Source: Aurantiochytrium sp. KH105 (Eukaryota; Sar; Bigyra; Thraustochytrida; Thraustochytriidae). Taken from it: a DNA stretch of 64,000 nt. The notes below the pieces were generated by a model. The model made no database searches. It was not told the DNA's origin and saw nothing but the letters and a program-made list of their open reading frames with translations. The position numbers and the translations under genes are program-made. Of this stretch, positions 38,136-46,864 are shown piece after piece; the first letter of the stretch is position 1; each line of letters begins with the position of its first letter. The stretch lies in contig BGKB01000026.1 of the NCBI GenBank assembly GCA_003116975.1, positions 682,001-746,000 of the forward strand, written 5' to 3'.

Positions 38136-39737
38136 ATGGAGAGCAGCCAAAGTCGGCGCCCCGGCTACAGGGACGTCGAGGAGGAACACACCAAGACGCC
38201 GTGCAAGAAGGCCCCGGACAGCGGCCCCGTACCCGCGTGGATCTCGGGATCCGTGTACCGGCAGAGCGGCGGCGCTTTTCTGGACGACGCGCCGACGGCC
38301 TTCTTGGATGGCCTCGCGCACATCTCGGCGTACCACTTTGATAATGGCGCAGTGACGTACTCGAACAAGTTCATGCGCACCGCCATGTACGACACATTCG
38401 TCAAGACGGGTCGTCGGACGTGGGGGGGGACAGCCACGGCGCCCTCGACTGGCCCGAGCATGATTGAGCAGACCTGGCAAAAAATCAAGGCACTCTTCGG
38501 ATCTTCGAGCGGTCCCGTGTACAGCAGCTTCAACCCGAATGTCAACACTGTCCTCCTCTCGGACGGCACAGGCGCTGGAGGCTTGCGTCTGGCTGCGAGT
38601 ACAGAGAACGACGGTACAGCATGCGAATTCGATCCAGTCACGCTTGATACCTTGGGTGCCGCCCCGCGATTGGCCAAGACCAAGGATACGGTCATTACCA
38701 CCGCCGCGCACTACTTTGTCGATCCAGAAACCCACGGCGGTTTTCACGTGAGCCTTGATCTGGACTGGCGCATGAGCGGCGTCAAGCCCAAGTTCACCTT
38801 TAGCTACGTTCTTTGGCACGGAGCCTCGCCCCCCTACCGTGAGGTTGGACGTCATGAGCTCACCACCTTTCGCTGGGGCGAAGCCGACCGTTGCTCTGTC
38901 AAGGAGCGAGCCGCGTACATGCACAGTATGGCGCAGACCGAAAATTACGTAGTGCTTTTTCTCTCGTCCAAGAGAGTGTGCTATGAGCAGCTCCTCAAGC
39001 GAGACTTTTCGCGCGGCTTTTTTGGCCTTTTCCAGAGCGTCGAAACCCCTTTGGAGTTCATGGTCTTTCGCATCAAAGACAAGCAGAGTCTCGCCCTCGA
39101 GTATGTTGATACCATTTCCTGCCCGGCGCCCAATTGCTACATGGTCTGGCACCTTGCCAACTGCTTTGAGGACGACGAAGGATGCATCGTAATTGACGCG
39201 GCTGCAAGTAAAAACGCAAAGCACGATGCTTCCGATGCTTTGGTGATGAAGGAGCCACACACGGTCATGAATTTTCGCATCAACCTTGCTGCGCGGACGG
39301 CACATGTGCGTGAACTGTGCTCAGGATCTCCTTCCCAGCAATACGAGTTCCCGAACATCAACCCGCGCTTTCATATGAAGCCGAACCGCCACATCTTTGC
39401 GCTCGAGTTCCCTCTTGTACCGGGTGCTGGCATTGTGCACATCAAGCGCGATGCCCCCGCGGATGAAGCTCCGCGTCGTCTCGAAGGCTTTAAAAGTACG
39501 GAAATCGCAGGTGAACCCGTCTTTGTCCCTCGGCCTGGGTCTACAGACGAGCTTGACGGCGTTGTGCTCGTCGAGGTACTCGACGTCGAGAAGAATACCA
39601 GCCGATTGCTCATCTGCGTCGCAACCGAGGAAAACTTTCGCGTCGAGTCGAGCATCGAGGCCCCGATCCCAGGAAATATCGGCCTGCATTCGACCTGGGT
39701 CGATCATGCTTCCACGCAACTTGCTGCAAAATTTTGA
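38136..39737 (+). CDS. Carotenoid cleavage oxygenase (RPE65/BCO family)
   Basis: A 533-residue non-haem iron dioxygenase-type protein expected to cleave or isomerise carotenoid or apocarotenoid double bonds. The seven-bladed propeller's four iron-binding histidines are visible at conserved contexts: His192 (TTAAHYFVD), His263 (AYMHSMAQTENY), His339 (YMVWHLAN) and His518 (IGLHSTWV). The substrate-entry strand GSVYRQSGGAFLDD and the final (L)HS(T)W motif are also family-typical. No signal or transit peptide is evident, so it is probably cytosolic. The closest type, from the MHS/WHL contexts, is the animal-like BCO/RPE65 branch, but cleavage position and substrate cannot be read from sequence. 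The start is the ATG at 38136. It converges on the TMTC-like gene (217 bp gap). Confidence 0.93.
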   Translation: MESSQSRRPGYRDVEEEHTKTPCKKAPDSGPVPAWISGSVYRQSGGAFLDDAPTAFLDGLAHISAYHFDNGAVTYSNKFMRTAMYDTFVKTGRRTWGGTATAPSTGPSMIEQTWQKIKALFGSSSGPVYSSFNPNVNTVLLSDGTGAGGLRLAASTENDGTACEFDPVTLDTLGAAPRLAKTKDTVITTAAHYFVDPETHGGFHVSLDLDWRMSGVKPKFTFSYVLWHGASPPYREVGRHELTTFRWGEADRCSVKERAAYMHSMAQTENYVVLFLSSKRVCYEQLLKRDFSRGFFGLFQSVETPLEFMVFRIKDKQSLALEYVDTISCPAPNCYMVWHLANCFEDDEGCIVIDAAASKNAKHDASDALVMKEPHTVMNFRINLAARTAHVRELCSGSPSQQYEFPNINPRFHMKPNRHIFALEFPLVPGAGIVHIKRDAPADEAPRRLEGFKSTEIAGEPVFVPRPGSTDELDGVVLVEVLDVEKNTSRLLICVATEENFRVESSIEAPIPGNIGLHSTWVDHASTQLAAKF

Positions 39738-39954
39738 GACTCTTGCTCTTCTCCGCCACCGTTCTACTACAAGGCATACTCAGCATCAGCGTAGCATGCG
39801 CTTTTCCAAAATAAGGGATGAAGCTAAGAGCGAAGAACATTGGCAAGAATCGGTTGGTCTACCGCTTTTAAAAGTCTATAGCCTAGGCGAGATTACGCAA
39901 TGAATTGAGCTGACAAACTTCTTGAAAAACTGTGGGTCATGTTGAGTTGACGTT

Positions 39955-41859
39955 TCAAACAACCTGAGGCGCCGATTTCTTGAGCAGATCCTTGACTTGA
40001 GCCTGAAGCTCGACCTGCTGCTGCTGGCGCGCATTCTGCATCTTTATGAGCTCGACGCGGCGCAGCAAGTTGCTCCCTTGCTCGAGAGCAAAGGCATTGG
40101 TGGGGTCGGCTACAGCGGCAGAGTACAGAACCTTGCCGGCTGCAGGAATGTCTTTCAAAACCATGCAAACGCCATAGGCTGTGAGCATGTTGCTTAGATT
40201 GCGGCGTTCTTGGGCAAGGTCATCGGGATGGTCCTTGATAGCCTCTTCAAGTTCCTTGTTTGCCTTTTCCACAGAAGCATCGAGGATGTCCGTGACAAAC
40301 GTGCAGTTGCCCAAGTCAGCGGCCACGGACGAATACAACGTAATAACATCGGGGGGGGAGTCCATGCCAATCAGAGGGCGCAGCAAAATCTCTGCGGCAT
40401 GCAGAGAACCAACTTGATTCATCTGCCGCGCAGCATTGATGCGAGCCGGGGTGCTTCCAGGGTTGTTGGACAGTGAAAGCTCCCATACACGCAATGGCGA
40501 GGACCACAGCGTGTTGCGCCAGTACATGGCAGCAACCCAGGCACAACACCATACAGCGACTATGCTTCGAAGCACACGGGATGCATACTTGCCCAGGCGC
40601 GCATCAAGGAGGGCGAGACGCTCGAAGAACACTCCAAAAAGAATACAAACGCCGACGGATGGAAGGTAGAGAAAGCGATCAGCCTTGGTATGCTCTGCCG
40701 GGAAAAAAATGTTGGAGCTCATGAGAAAAGGAGGGATCGTGAGGGAACCGAAACCGATGAGCCAAGCGTGGCGGGAACGTGGGCTGAGCTTTAGCGCCCC
40801 AATGGAAAGAAGCGTCAAGGCTGCCCAAAAGACCCCAATGAACATGCAACGCGGGTCTCCAAGGCTCCGTACAAGCACAATGCTTTCGCCGGACCAGTCT
40901 GCAGAATAGCTCTTATAGTCCGGGTAGACCAAGTCCTGAAGGTAGAGACAGTAGATCCATGAGGTCGAGAGGGCGAGCGTCATCGGGTCATCGCGCGCCG
41001 TGCCCACGATGTTGTCTTCCGGAGACACTGGAGCCCCCACAAGATCGAGTCCGAGGTAGCTCGTGCGCAGGTAAAATACCACACTCGTCCAGACGGCGAT
41101 GAATGATAGGTTTCGCATGGTCTGCGGCATACGTGCGCCCAGAACGTGGCGCGGTTTGAATGTGAGCGCAAGCTCATAGATTGTCAAGGCGAGACTCAAC
41201 ATGATCCCCGACTCTTTGGAAAAAATCGAAAGGGCCATCATTGTGCCTGCGCCCAGGTGACCGATGACGGCCTTTAAGAGGCTTGCCTCTGCCGTCCAGC
41301 GCGCGTACCAAAGCATGCCGCAGAGATAGAAAAACGACATGAGAAGCTCGTCGCGTCCCGCTGCGTTCGCTACGGCTTCGACGTGAATGGGATGGAGTGC
41401 AAACATGATGGTGGCCGCAAAGGTCGCATGGAAGCGATCGTGGCCGAAGACGAGCGCACCGAGCGCGAGGCCAACAAGGAACGTGATGGAGGTGTGCAAC
41501 ACGAGGTTTGTCAAATGGTACAGATAGGTGTCCATCTCGTCGCTAAAGATTGCGTTCGCCCGAAAAGAGAGCGTCGTGAGCGGGCGAAACTCTTGGCGAC
41601 TGTTCGGAGCACCGAGCGGGTCGCCGCGTGCGTCGCGCGTAAGGATTGAGGTTTTCCAGTCGAGGCCGCCCTGCACCACCTGGTTGTTGAGAATGTACGC
41701 TGCGTCGCGCACCGCAAAGTCACCGTGCAGGACGCCGTAGTCGTCCATGGCGCAATACGCAATCAGCGCGGCAAGCGCTGCCGCTGTGAACGTCCAGCGC
41801 GGGCCGTCGCCATCGTCCTTGTCCAGTGGCCTATCGCGCGCCTGCGTCGGGCTCGTCAT
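39955..41859 (-). CDS. TMTC-like multi-pass protein, putative O-mannosyltransferase
   Basis: A 634-residue polytopic membrane protein. The N-terminal GT-C-like half carries the TMTC signature: AYILNNQVV, FRPLTTLSFRANAIF, YHLTNLVLHTSITF and FALHPIHVEAVANAAGRDEL, the last being the most diagnostic. The DUF1736-type block follows with LALSTSWIYCLYLQDLVYP, SSNIFFPAEHTKADRFLYLP and SVGVCILFGVFFERL. About nine to eleven hydrophobic helices lie before residue ~480. Animal TMTC1-4 carry long TPR arrays after the membrane part; here only about 150 residues follow (NAARQMNQVGSLHAAEILLR, AAGKVLYSAAVADPTNAFAL), enough for two or three degenerate TPRs, then a Gln/Lys-rich tail. Animal TMTCs O-mannosylate cadherins in the ER, so an ER glycosyltransferase role is inferred. 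The start is the ATG at 41859. Confidence 0.85.
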   Translation of the reverse strand: MTSPTQARDRPLDKDDGDGPRWTFTAAALAALIAYCAMDDYGVLHGDFAVRDAAYILNNQVVQGGLDWKTSILTRDARGDPLGAPNSRQEFRPLTTLSFRANAIFSDEMDTYLYHLTNLVLHTSITFLVGLALGALVFGHDRFHATFAATIMFALHPIHVEAVANAAGRDELLMSFFYLCGMLWYARWTAEASLLKAVIGHLGAGTMMALSIFSKESGIMLSLALTIYELALTFKPRHVLGARMPQTMRNLSFIAVWTSVVFYLRTSYLGLDLVGAPVSPEDNIVGTARDDPMTLALSTSWIYCLYLQDLVYPDYKSYSADWSGESIVLVRSLGDPRCMFIGVFWAALTLLSIGALKLSPRSRHAWLIGFGSLTIPPFLMSSNIFFPAEHTKADRFLYLPSVGVCILFGVFFERLALLDARLGKYASRVLRSIVAVWCCAWVAAMYWRNTLWSSPLRVWELSLSNNPGSTPARINAARQMNQVGSLHAAEILLRPLIGMDSPPDVITLYSSVAADLGNCTFVTDILDASVEKANKELEEAIKDHPDDLAQERRNLSNMLTAYGVCMVLKDIPAAGKVLYSAAVADPTNAFALEQGSNLLRRVELIKMQNARQQQQVELQAQVKDLLKKSAPQVV

Positions 41860-42803
41860 TGTCCGTCTGTCAAAGCAAATGCGTGTCGCGCCTGGTTCAT
41901 TAAGGTCTGACTGCTTTTGCTTGCTTGCTTGCTTGCAACTTGAAGTGTCCAGCGTGGCTCACCTTGTGCATGGAACAACTTCTCTTTCTTTTTTCTTTTT
42001 TCTTTTCTTTTTTTTTCGTTTTTCTTTCTTTCCTTTTTTTTTGGCATCGCAATTTTTAACGTGTGTCGGATTAACAGTAAGACGAGCTCCTGAAGAGAAG
42101 AGGCCCCAGATCACTAGGGTGCATAAAGTGTTTTCCGAATGTGGCACAAGAACATCAGACTTTTAGCAATTTCAAAGAGAAACCTTCCTCCTCGAGACGA
42201 ACCGAGCGGCAAAAGGAAGAACGGGAGATTGATTGCATGTAAGAAATGGTATTTGCCTAAGTGCTTAATTGTGAAATCGATGATGCTGACTCGAATCTGT
42301 TTCCTATGGTATTTGTCCGAGTCATCGATTGTGAAGTCGATGTTGCTGACACGAATCTGCTCCTTGTGCTCTTCCGAATGGGAATGCTAGCTTGTCTATC
42401 GATCGTACATCAAAAGTATTCCCACCCCGCTTCTACACTTCCGTTTTCGTTCTTTGCCAAGGTTTCTGGTGCGGGTCCCTTTCTACCTCTTCCACTGGTA
42501 AGTGGTTTTTCTCGATGCTGCCGACCGACCGCTCGTGTCGCTTATTCTGCGTCACTGGGAATCGAATACCATTGTTACTATTACACAGTAGCCCGGCCCC
42601 GGCCGAGAGAGGACCGTTGGGCCTCTTTGATAGACCACTAACAATGCAAGACATCGAGGCGCTCTCGTGAAGAGCACAAACAACCTCTCGTCCGTCAGAC
42701 GAGCAAGCGACGGTCCGCTGGGACGAGTCTCGGGGCAGAAAAGAGTGGAAGCGAGAGTTCGCGCGCGCGAGCGAGCGCTCTGCCGGGACGGGCCACGCGC
42801 AAG
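41860..42803. other. Divergent spacer
   Basis: This 0.94 kb region lies between the TMTC-like and IFT122 gene starts. It has a T/C-rich tract at 41978-42043 and a 60-bp direct duplication at 42246-42365. No gene was recognised. Confidence 0.6.
42246..42365. repeat. 60-bp direct repeat, two copies
   Basis: ATGGTATTTG...GTGAA(A/G)TCGATG(A/T)TGCTGAC(T/A)CGAATCTG occurs at 42246-42305 and again at 42306-42365 with several substitutions. It lies upstream of IFT122. Confidence 0.85.
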
Positions 42804-45800
42804 ATGCGGGCCACTTGCACGTGGAGCGACAGCGTGCCCGAGCGCGACAACCAAAAGAGCACCGTGTGGGACCTCGCCTTTAGCCCTGACGGAAACAGGC
42901 TCGTGGCTGCCGCTGGGAGCCGCGTGCTCGTGTACGAGTCCGCAACGGGCGATCTGGCGCACTCGCTCAAGTCGCACAAAGACACCGTGTACACCGTGGA
43001 CTATTCTGCAGATGGAGAGCTCTTTGCCTCGGGTGGTGCCGACAATACAGTCATCATTTGGACCAAAAATGCCGAAGGTGTCCTCAAGTTCTCGCACACG
43101 GACAGCATTCAGAAGATCAAATTCAATCCAGTGACCAAGCAGCTTGCAAGCTGCACGGCCAACGACTTTGGACTCTGCGTGCCAGAAGAGAAATCTGTTA
43201 CGCGGACGCGTGTGGGCGCGCGCATTCTCTGCTGCGACTGGACCCACGATGGGCAGCATCTCGCACTCGGCCTGTACAGCGGCCAGGTGAGTATCCGCGA
43301 CCAAACAGGACAGGAAAAGGTCTGCATCGAACGCAACGCTCCCGTCTGGACGCTCGCGTGGCACCCTGCTCGCAGCGACCAGGTACCCGTTCTCGCGGTG
43401 GGATGCTGGGATTCAACGCTTTCCTTCTACCAGGTGAGCGGCATTCAGCTCGGTAAAGATCGCAAGCTGGACTTTGACCCCTGCACCGTCTCATACTTTG
43501 ACAATGGAAACTACTTGCTTGTAGGAGGATCAGATCGTCGTGTCACGCTGTACTCGCGCGACGGCATTCGTCTTACGGAAATCGCCGAGACAGACGACTG
43601 GTGCTGGGTCAGCAAAGGCCAGCCCGGGACGGCTGCAGTGGCTGCCGGCAGCAACAGCGGCGCCATCAGCCTGTTCAAGCTGAGCTTTGCTCCCGTGAAT
43701 GGACTATACCAGGATCGCTTTGCGTACACGGAAAACATGACGGATGTGATCGTTCAGCATCTTAGTTCTGAGCAAAAGGTGCGCATCAAGTCGCGCGACT
43801 ACGTGAAGAAGGTGGCGCTGTACAGAAACCGTCTGGCAATTCAGCAGCCGGACAAGATTGTCATTTACGAGCTTTCCAACGAAAGCGATCCGTTTGACTT
43901 GCGTTACCGTGTTCGCGACAAGATTTACCAAAAGCTCGAGTGCAACCTGTTGGTCGTGACCTCGCTGCATGTCATTCTGTGCCACGACAAAAAGCTGCAA
44001 ATGTTTGATTTCAGTGGACGCAAGGAAAAGGAGTGGAGTATGGAGAGCATGATCCGCTACATGAAGGTGGTCGGGGGCCCTGCGGGCAAGGAGGGTCTGC
44101 TCGTAGGTCTCAAGAACGGCGTGGTGTTGCGTCTCTTTGTCGACAACCCATTTCCCATTCAGCTCATCAAGCACAGGGAGACGATCCGCTGCCTGGACCT
44201 GAGCCAGTCACGGACAAAGCTTGCCGTCGTGGACAGTAAAGGGGACTGTGTCGTGTACGATCTCGAATCGCAGGAAGAGGTCTTTGCCGACAAAAATGCT
44301 TGGAGCGTGGCCTGGAACAGCGAGTTTGAAGACATGCTGTGCTACTCGGGCGACGGCACGCTGAGCATCAAGACTGGCGCTTTCCCCGTGCACCGTCAGG
44401 CGATGGAAGGCATTGTGGTGGGCTTTAAGGGTTCCAAGATCTTTTCGCTCCAGGCAGAGGAAATGGAGACGGTAGATGTCCCGCAATCTGCCTCTTTGTA
44501 CCGCTACCTCGACGCCAAGGACTACACGATGGCCTACAAGGTGGCATGCCTTGGCGTGACGGAATCGGACTGGCGCTTTCTCGGTCTCACAGCTTTGCAA
44601 GGCCTTGAACTTGAAATCGCACGCAAGGCCTTTATCCGTGTACGCGACCTCAAGTACATTGAGCTCATCAACTCGATCGAACAAGAGCGACGGCAGCGCA
44701 ACCGCGCATGTGACGCGGAGGGCCAGGATGAGAACGAGAAGCGGGCACGGCAAAAGCAGCAAGGCTTGCATCTAGCCATGGTCATGGCATACCAGGGTCG
44801 ATTCCAGGAGGCGGCAAAGTTGTACACCAAGTTTGGTCATGCCGATCGCGCCGTTGACATGTTTTCTGATTTGAGACAATGGGAGGAAGCCAAGACCTTT
44901 GCAGCAGGGTCCGCCAGTGTTGATGTGCAAGAGCTAATTCAACGCCAGGGCGAATGGGCCCAAGAGACGGGCGACGTCAAGCTCGCTGCTGAAATGTACT
45001 GCGCTGCTGGCCAGTACGACAAAGCGGTGCGTCTGGTCGGCGAGGCAGGCATGCTCGACGAGCTCATCGAAGTGGCTCGTGTCATGGACGCCAAGGAGCT
45101 CGTTGCGCTGCGCAAATGCGCCGACTACTTTCGTCACTTTGGCCATCACCAGTATGCCAAAGAGGTGTACTTGAAGATGAATGATGTGCAGAGCCTCATG
45201 AAGTTGCACGTGACACTCAATAAGTGGGAAGACGCCTTTCTGTTGTCTGCGCAGCACGGTAACAAGTATGCGGAGGATGTTTATCTTCCGTACGCCCAGT
45301 GGCTCGCTGAGCACGACCGCTTCGACGAGGCGCAAGTGGCCTTCAAAAAGGCCGACCGCCCCGAAAAGTCCATGCTCATGCTCAAGGAGCTTTCGCAATC
45401 GGCCATTACCGAGCAGCGCTACGAAGATGCTGCGTACTACTTGTGGCTTCTTTCGGGGGAGCAGCTTTCGCTCGCTGGAGCCGCGGAAGAGGCCGCAGGC
45501 AGCAATGAGGATGATGGGGAAGAGAAACGCCCTGGATCGGGCAAGGGCAAGATCGTCCTGAAAGGACCTGGCGCAAAGCATCTGCAGGCTTCGGCGCACT
45601 TTCAGTCGTTGGCGCAACAGTACTTTGCGTACGGGATCATTTCACGCTACACTGATGAGCCTTTTTCGTCTTTGGAACCGGAGACGGTCTTCAATGCGGG
45701 GCGCTTCCTTATGAATGTGATGGGCCCGCAGGCACCTTATGGGATTTCGCGCGCTGCCATTCTTTGGGCTGTTGGCAAGGAGGGCGAGACATTTGGCGCA

Positions 45801-46523
45801 TACAAGCTCGCTCGCCACGCCTTTGATAAGCTGGGTCACCTTCGCGTGCCAGAGTCTTGGTTGCCACAAATTGACCTGGAGACGATGCTCATTCAATCAA
45901 AGCCGTATTCGGATCGCGAGGAACAGCACTTTATTTGCTATCGGTGCTCAACGACGAATCCGCTGGTGCACGCCAGTGCAGGGCCGGCCGACTGTTGCGT
46001 CCAATGCGCGCATCCTTTTATTCGTTCGCTCAAGTCGTTCGACCTGCTGCCCCTTGTAGAATTTGCTCCAGAGGCTGGTATGAGCGACGAGGAAGCCTTT
46101 GCTCTGCTTCGCTCCGAGCCGGTGGGCGCTCAATCTGGTTCCGGTCCCGAAACTAGCGAGGAGGAAAAACGTGTCGACCGCATCAGTTTTGAGGAAACGA
46201 CGGCACCGCAACAGGGCGGGACCGACTCGAGTGCATTTTCTGCCTTTCTTTTCGATTGCGACTTTAGCCAGCAGGAGAGCGCACACTATCGCGCTGTCGA
46301 GGTGCCTTCTCAGGTGCTTAAGCAGACGCCTCTGAATGAGATTTTTGTGATTCGCTGGCCTGCAGGTCGGCGTTGGCAGTTCTTTAAGAACATTATGCCG
46401 GATGTGGTGCCTATTCTCAAGTGCCCGCAATGCCACTCCTTTTTTCATGAGGAAGACCTCGAGACCGTTTGCCTTTCAAACGGAAACAAATGCCCACTCT
46501 GCAAGTTCCAGCTCACAATTTAA
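42804..46523 (+). CDS. IFT122: Intraflagellar transport protein IFT122 (IFT-A complex)
   Basis: A 1239-residue protein, the usual length for IFT122. It is a core subunit of the IFT-A complex, which drives retrograde transport and membrane-protein entry in cilia, so the organism builds flagella. The N-terminal half is two beta-propellers: STVWDLAFSPDGNRLVAAAG, HKDTVYTVDYSADGELFASG, ADNTVIIWTKN and GARILCCDWTHDGQHLALGL, and later TIRCLDLSQSRTKLAVVDSK. The second half is a TPR-like alpha-solenoid (LAMVMAYQGRFQEAAKLYTK, AAEMYCAAGQYDKAVRLVGE, VHATLNKWEDAF-type repeats). The C-terminus has two Cys-rich zinc-binding-like segments, FICYRCSTTN...CCVQCAHPF and LKCPQCHSFFHEED...KCPLCKF, typical of IFT122. 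The start is the ATG at 42804. Confidence 0.95.
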   Translation: MRATCTWSDSVPERDNQKSTVWDLAFSPDGNRLVAAAGSRVLVYESATGDLAHSLKSHKDTVYTVDYSADGELFASGGADNTVIIWTKNAEGVLKFSHTDSIQKIKFNPVTKQLASCTANDFGLCVPEEKSVTRTRVGARILCCDWTHDGQHLALGLYSGQVSIRDQTGQEKVCIERNAPVWTLAWHPARSDQVPVLAVGCWDSTLSFYQVSGIQLGKDRKLDFDPCTVSYFDNGNYLLVGGSDRRVTLYSRDGIRLTEIAETDDWCWVSKGQPGTAAVAAGSNSGAISLFKLSFAPVNGLYQDRFAYTENMTDVIVQHLSSEQKVRIKSRDYVKKVALYRNRLAIQQPDKIVIYELSNESDPFDLRYRVRDKIYQKLECNLLVVTSLHVILCHDKKLQMFDFSGRKEKEWSMESMIRYMKVVGGPAGKEGLLVGLKNGVVLRLFVDNPFPIQLIKHRETIRCLDLSQSRTKLAVVDSKGDCVVYDLESQEEVFADKNAWSVAWNSEFEDMLCYSGDGTLSIKTGAFPVHRQAMEGIVVGFKGSKIFSLQAEEMETVDVPQSASLYRYLDAKDYTMAYKVACLGVTESDWRFLGLTALQGLELEIARKAFIRVRDLKYIELINSIEQERRQRNRACDAEGQDENEKRARQKQQGLHLAMVMAYQGRFQEAAKLYTKFGHADRAVDMFSDLRQWEEAKTFAAGSASVDVQELIQRQGEWAQETGDVKLAAEMYCAAGQYDKAVRLVGEAGMLDELIEVARVMDAKELVALRKCADYFRHFGHHQYAKEVYLKMNDVQSLMKLHVTLNKWEDAFLLSAQHGNKYAEDVYLPYAQWLAEHDRFDEAQVAFKKADRPEKSMLMLKELSQSAITEQRYEDAAYYLWLLSGEQLSLAGAAEEAAGSNEDDGEEKRPGSGKGKIVLKGPGAKHLQASAHFQSLAQQYFAYGIISRYTDEPFSSLEPETVFNAGRFLMNVMGPQAPYGISRAAILWAVGKEGETFGAYKLARHAFDKLGHLRVPESWLPQIDLETMLIQSKPYSDREEQHFICYRCSTTNPLVHASAGPADCCVQCAHPFIRSLKSFDLLPLVEFAPEAGMSDEEAFALLRSEPVGAQSGSGPETSEEEKRVDRISFEETTAPQQGGTDSSAFSAFLFDCDFSQQESAHYRAVEVPSQVLKQTPLNEIFVIRWPAGRRWQFFKNIMPDVVPILKCPQCHSFFHEEDLETVCLSNGNKCPLCKFQLTI

Positions 46524-46864
46524 ACCGAATAACTTACTTTGGCGAATGCATACGAAATTCTTTGGAATCTTTGCTCTTGCTTGTCAGAATCTCGTGGTGT
46601 CTCAATGCAAGCGAAGTTGTATGCTTTATGATTTGGACCCAGTGCCCAAATGTATCTTGATGTCACAGTATACACTACATTTGTACCGAAACTGAATCGT
46701 CTCACACGTGTTTCGTTTCGCAGATGGTGAGCGACAAGCAAAAGATACACAAGAATGAAGCCAAATCACATCAACAATCACAGGAGACAGGTTTTTGTTT
46801 TTACGTAAATTATGCCAGGTTTTCTTTTTCTTTTTTTGGGGGGGGGGGGTGGGGGGGAGGGTTC
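46524..46864. other. Convergent spacer with G-run
   Basis: This 341 bp region holds the 3' ends of IFT122 and the FTHFS gene. A G-rich run at 46838-46863 interrupted by a single T lies directly after the FTHFS stop. No gene was recognised. Confidence 0.5.
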
